This document shows positions 61,936 through 64,000 of a stretch of 64,000 nucleotides of DNA, one piece after another; position 1 is the stretch's first letter; the number at the start of each line of letters is the position of its first letter. The DNA is from Erythrobacter oryzae (GTDB lineage Bacteria; Pseudomonadota; Alphaproteobacteria; Sphingomonadales; Sphingomonadaceae), in assembly GCF_030271515.1 (NCBI RefSeq), contig NZ_JASCXI010000001.1:248001-312000 (forward strand), read 5' to 3'. The position numbers and the translations under genes are program-made. The notes under the pieces are model-generated. The model did no database searches, was not told the DNA's origin, and saw only the letters and a program-made list of their open reading frames with translations.

Positions 61936-62730
61936 ATGCTGCTCGCCGCCGATGTCGGGAACACCAATGTCGTCTTCGCGCTGTTCGACCTCAACGCGGA
62001 CGGCACCCACACCACCCGCGCGCGCTGGCGCATCGCCACCGATCCGCGCCGCACGGGGGACGAATATGCCGTCTGGCTGCTCCAGCTCCTGAAGATCGAG
62101 GGGGTGGAGCGCGACCAGATCAAGCAGATCATCGTCGCCTCGGTCGTGCCGCGCGCCGATCACAACCTCACCGTCCTGTGCGAGAAATACTTCGGCATCA
62201 CGCCGCTCTTCGCCGGGCAGGGCCCCGCGCGCTGGCGGTTCGAGATCGATGTCGACCAGCCGTCCTCGCTGGGCGCCGACCGCGCGCTCAACATCCTTGC
62301 CGCGCACCACAAATATGGTGGCGACCTGATCATCGTCGACTTCGGCACCGCAACCAAGTTCGAGGCGGTGGACTACACCGGCGCCTACAAGGGCGGCTCG
62401 ATCGCGCCGGGGATCAACCTCAGCCTTGATGCATTGGTGGGCAAGACCGCCAAGCTCCCGCGCATCGCCATCAAGGCCCCTGGCAGCCGCTCGGTGATCG
62501 GCCGCAACACCGAAGACCAGATGCTGATCGGCGTCTTCTGGGGCTATGTCGCGATGATGGAGGGCATGGTCGCCAAGATGAAGAGCGAAATCGGCCGCCC
62601 CGCCAAGGTTGTAGCGACCGGCGGGCTCGCCATATTGTTCGACGACGCGACCGAGATTTTCGACCACGTCGATGCCGACCTCACCCTCGATGGCCTCGCC
62701 ATCCTCGCCCGCCAGGCCGAAACCGCCTGA
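61936..62730 (+). CDS. coaX: Type III pantothenate kinase
   Basis: A 264-residue ATP-dependent kinase for the first step of CoA synthesis from pantothenate. [17 protein letters not shown] (phosphate-binding), [27 protein letters not shown] and [15 protein letters not shown] are type III signatures. AGGGA lies nine bases before ATG 61936, preferred over the ATG at 61927 with almost no spacing. It follows birA by 16 bases. Confidence 0.92.
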   Translation: MLLAADVGNTNVVFALFDLNADGTHTTRARWRIATDPRRTGDEYAVWLLQLLKIEGVERDQIKQIIVASVVPRADHNLTVLCEKYFGITPLFAGQGPARWRFEIDVDQPSSLGADRALNILAAHHKYGGDLIIVDFGTATKFEAVDYTGAYKGGSIAPGINLSLDALVGKTAKLPRIAIKAPGSRSVIGRNTEDQMLIGVFWGYVAMMEGMVAKMKSEIGRPAKVVATGGLAILFDDATEIFDHVDADLTLDGLAILARQAETA

Positions 62731-62753
62731 GCGCGCGCAACGTAAGAGACATT

Positions 62754-64000
62754 GTGAAGAAAGATTACACCCCCGAAGACGAACTCCTGTTCCTTGCACT
62801 CGGCGGCTCGGGCGAGATTGGCATGAACGTCAATCTCTACGGCTGCCAGGGCAAGTGGATCATGGTCGATCTGGGCATGACCTTCTCGGGCAACGAATAT
62901 CCCGGCGTCGAATTGGTCTTCGCCGGTCTCGATTTCATCGAGGAACGGCGCAAGGACCTGATCGGCATCGTCCTCACCCACGCGCACGAGGACCACATCG
63001 GCGCGGTGCCCTATTTCGCGGGCGACTTGGGCGTGCCGCTCTATGCCACGCCCTTCACCGCCGATCTGGTGGCGCGAAAGCTCGAGGAGGCGGGGCTGCT
63101 CGGGCAGGTCGAACTCAACATCATCGAGGAAGACCACGGCGAGATCGAGCTCGGGCCTTTCACCATCACCTACCTGCCGCTCGCGCATTCGATTGCCGAG
63201 GGCAATGCGCTGCTGATCGACACCCCCCACGGGCGCATCTTCCACACCGGCGACTGGAAGCTCGACGATGATCCGATCATCGGCGAGCCCACCACCGAGG
63301 AGGAGCTGCGCGAAATCGGCGAGGAGGGCGTGCTGGCGCTGGTGTGCGACTCCACCAATGTCTTCAATCCCAACCCCTCGGGCAGCGAGGGCGCGGTGCA
63401 CAAGGCGCTGATGGAAGAGGTCGCGCGCCATACGGGCAAGCGCGTCGTCGTCGCCACCTTCGCGAGCAATGTCGCGCGGCTCCAGACGCTGGGCGAAGTC
63501 GCGCGCGAGACCGGGCGGCAGCTGTGTGTCGCGGGCCGCTCGCTGGACCGGATCATCGAGGTGGCGCAGGACAATGGCTATCTGGCAGACCTGCCCCCGC
63601 TGATCGATTTCGACACCGCGATGGGTCTGCCGCGTGGGCAGGTGCTGATCCTCGCCACCGGCGGGCAGGGCGAGCCGCGCGCGGCACTCGGCCGGATGGC
63701 GGACATGAACCACCCGATCGAACTGGTCGCGGGCGACGTCGTGCTGTTCTCCTCGCGCCAGATCCCGGGCAACGAGATCGCCATCGGCAAGATCCAGAAC
63801 CAGCTCGCCGCGCGCGGGATCCAGATGGTGACCGACCGACAGGCGCTGATCCACGTCTCGGGCCACCCGGGGCGGCCGGAGCTGGAGGCGCTGTACAGCT
63901 GGCTCAAGCCCGAGGTGCTGGTGCCCGTCCACGGCGAGATCCGCCACATGGCGGAGCAGGCGCGGGTCGGGAAGGCCAGCGGCATCCCGCATAACGTGGT
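62754..64000 (+). CDS. rnj: Ribonuclease J (3' truncated by window)
   Basis: The first 415 codons of a metallo-beta-lactamase/beta-CASP RNase, which acts as a 5' exonuclease and endonuclease in RNA decay. Start is GTG with AAGAGA upstream (VKKDYTPEDELLFLALGGSGEIGMN). The metal motif is HAHEDH at 76-81, followed by LPLAHSIAEG, FHTGDWKLDD and, in the beta-CASP part, ATFASNVARLQ and VSGHPGRPELEALY. It lies directly after coaX. With RNase E at 26379 this genome carries both major endonuclease types, as many alphaproteobacteria do. Confidence 0.93.
   Translation, partial: MKKDYTPEDELLFLALGGSGEIGMNVNLYGCQGKWIMVDLGMTFSGNEYPGVELVFAGLDFIEERRKDLIGIVLTHAHEDHIGAVPYFAGDLGVPLYATPFTADLVARKLEEAGLLGQVELNIIEEDHGEIELGPFTITYLPLAHSIAEGNALLIDTPHGRIFHTGDWKLDDDPIIGEPTTEEELREIGEEGVLALVCDSTNVFNPNPSGSEGAVHKALMEEVARHTGKRVVVATFASNVARLQTLGEVARETGRQLCVAGRSLDRIIEVAQDNGYLADLPPLIDFDTAMGLPRGQVLILATGGQGEPRAALGRMADMNHPIELVAGDVVLFSSRQIPGNEIAIGKIQNQLAARGIQMVTDRQALIHVSGHPGRPELEALYSWLKPEVLVPVHGEIRHMAEQARVGKASGIPHNV

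Overview
The window is about 64 kb of a GC-rich alphaproteobacterial chromosome. Gene content and order point to Sphingomonadales, most likely Erythrobacteraceae (Erythrobacter/Porphyrobacter type). The pointers are an exosortase A (XrtA)/exopolysaccharide locus with its standard satellite genes, a full nuoA-N operon continuing into birA-coaX-rnj, an alphaproteobacterial RNase E with an acidic insert in its S1 domain, and an SPY-type RF2. No rRNA, tRNA, CRISPR array, insertion sequence or prophage was seen. Coding is dense, with many ATGA/GTGA stop-start overlaps.

Layout. 1-3509 (+): the 3' end of ilvD, a small lipoprotein, the NAD(P)HX repair enzyme and a TrmA/RlmD-type RNA methyltransferase. 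3506-21579: the XrtA locus. A minus-strand arm encodes two exosortase-associated hydrolases, an acyl carrier protein and a GNAT/FemAB-like acyltransferase. A divergent plus-strand arm encodes an AMP-forming ligase, a PLP decarboxylase, Wza-type export lipoprotein, chain-length protein, tyrosine kinase, outer-membrane beta-barrel, AAA ATPase, polysaccharide deacetylase, FemAB protein, glycosyltransferase, exosortase and asparagine-synthase-like amidotransferase. 21580-29117: zapE, a thioesterase and sdhB (-), an SDR (+), a small membrane protein (-), a methyltransferase (+), an extragenic palindrome, a strong terminator and RNase E (-). 29545-37072 (+): cell-wall amidase, PBP1A, exported peroxiredoxin, prfB, a lipoprotein methyltransferase and a nitronate-monooxygenase-like protein. 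37089-44658: small secreted proteins, a lipase-like hydrolase, a 2-hydroxyacid dehydrogenase, an SH3 protein, and divergent thiolase and aldehyde dehydrogenase with a secreted beta-propeller-like protein. 44791-61212 (+): complex I, followed by birA, coaX and rnj (truncated by the window end).

How genes work together. The XrtA arm looks like one export and envelope-modification unit: surface polysaccharide assembly/export (Wza, chain length, kinase, beta-barrel, deacetylase, glycosyltransferase, amidotransferase), the sorting protease XrtA, and a small carrier-protein acylation module of unknown product. PEP-CTERM substrates, EpsI, the initiating sugar transferase, a polymerase and a flippase are not in the window. 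The complex I operon is complete but is interleaved with seven small genes that are not canonical nuo subunits, nearly all coupled by overlapping start/stop codons. Together with the carrier-protein module beside exosortase A, these are the least explained parts of the window.

Limits: family names come from motif recognition and memory, not searches. Promoters and hairpins were found by eye. GTG/TTG starts were chosen from overlaps, Shine-Dalgarno spacing and family expectation.
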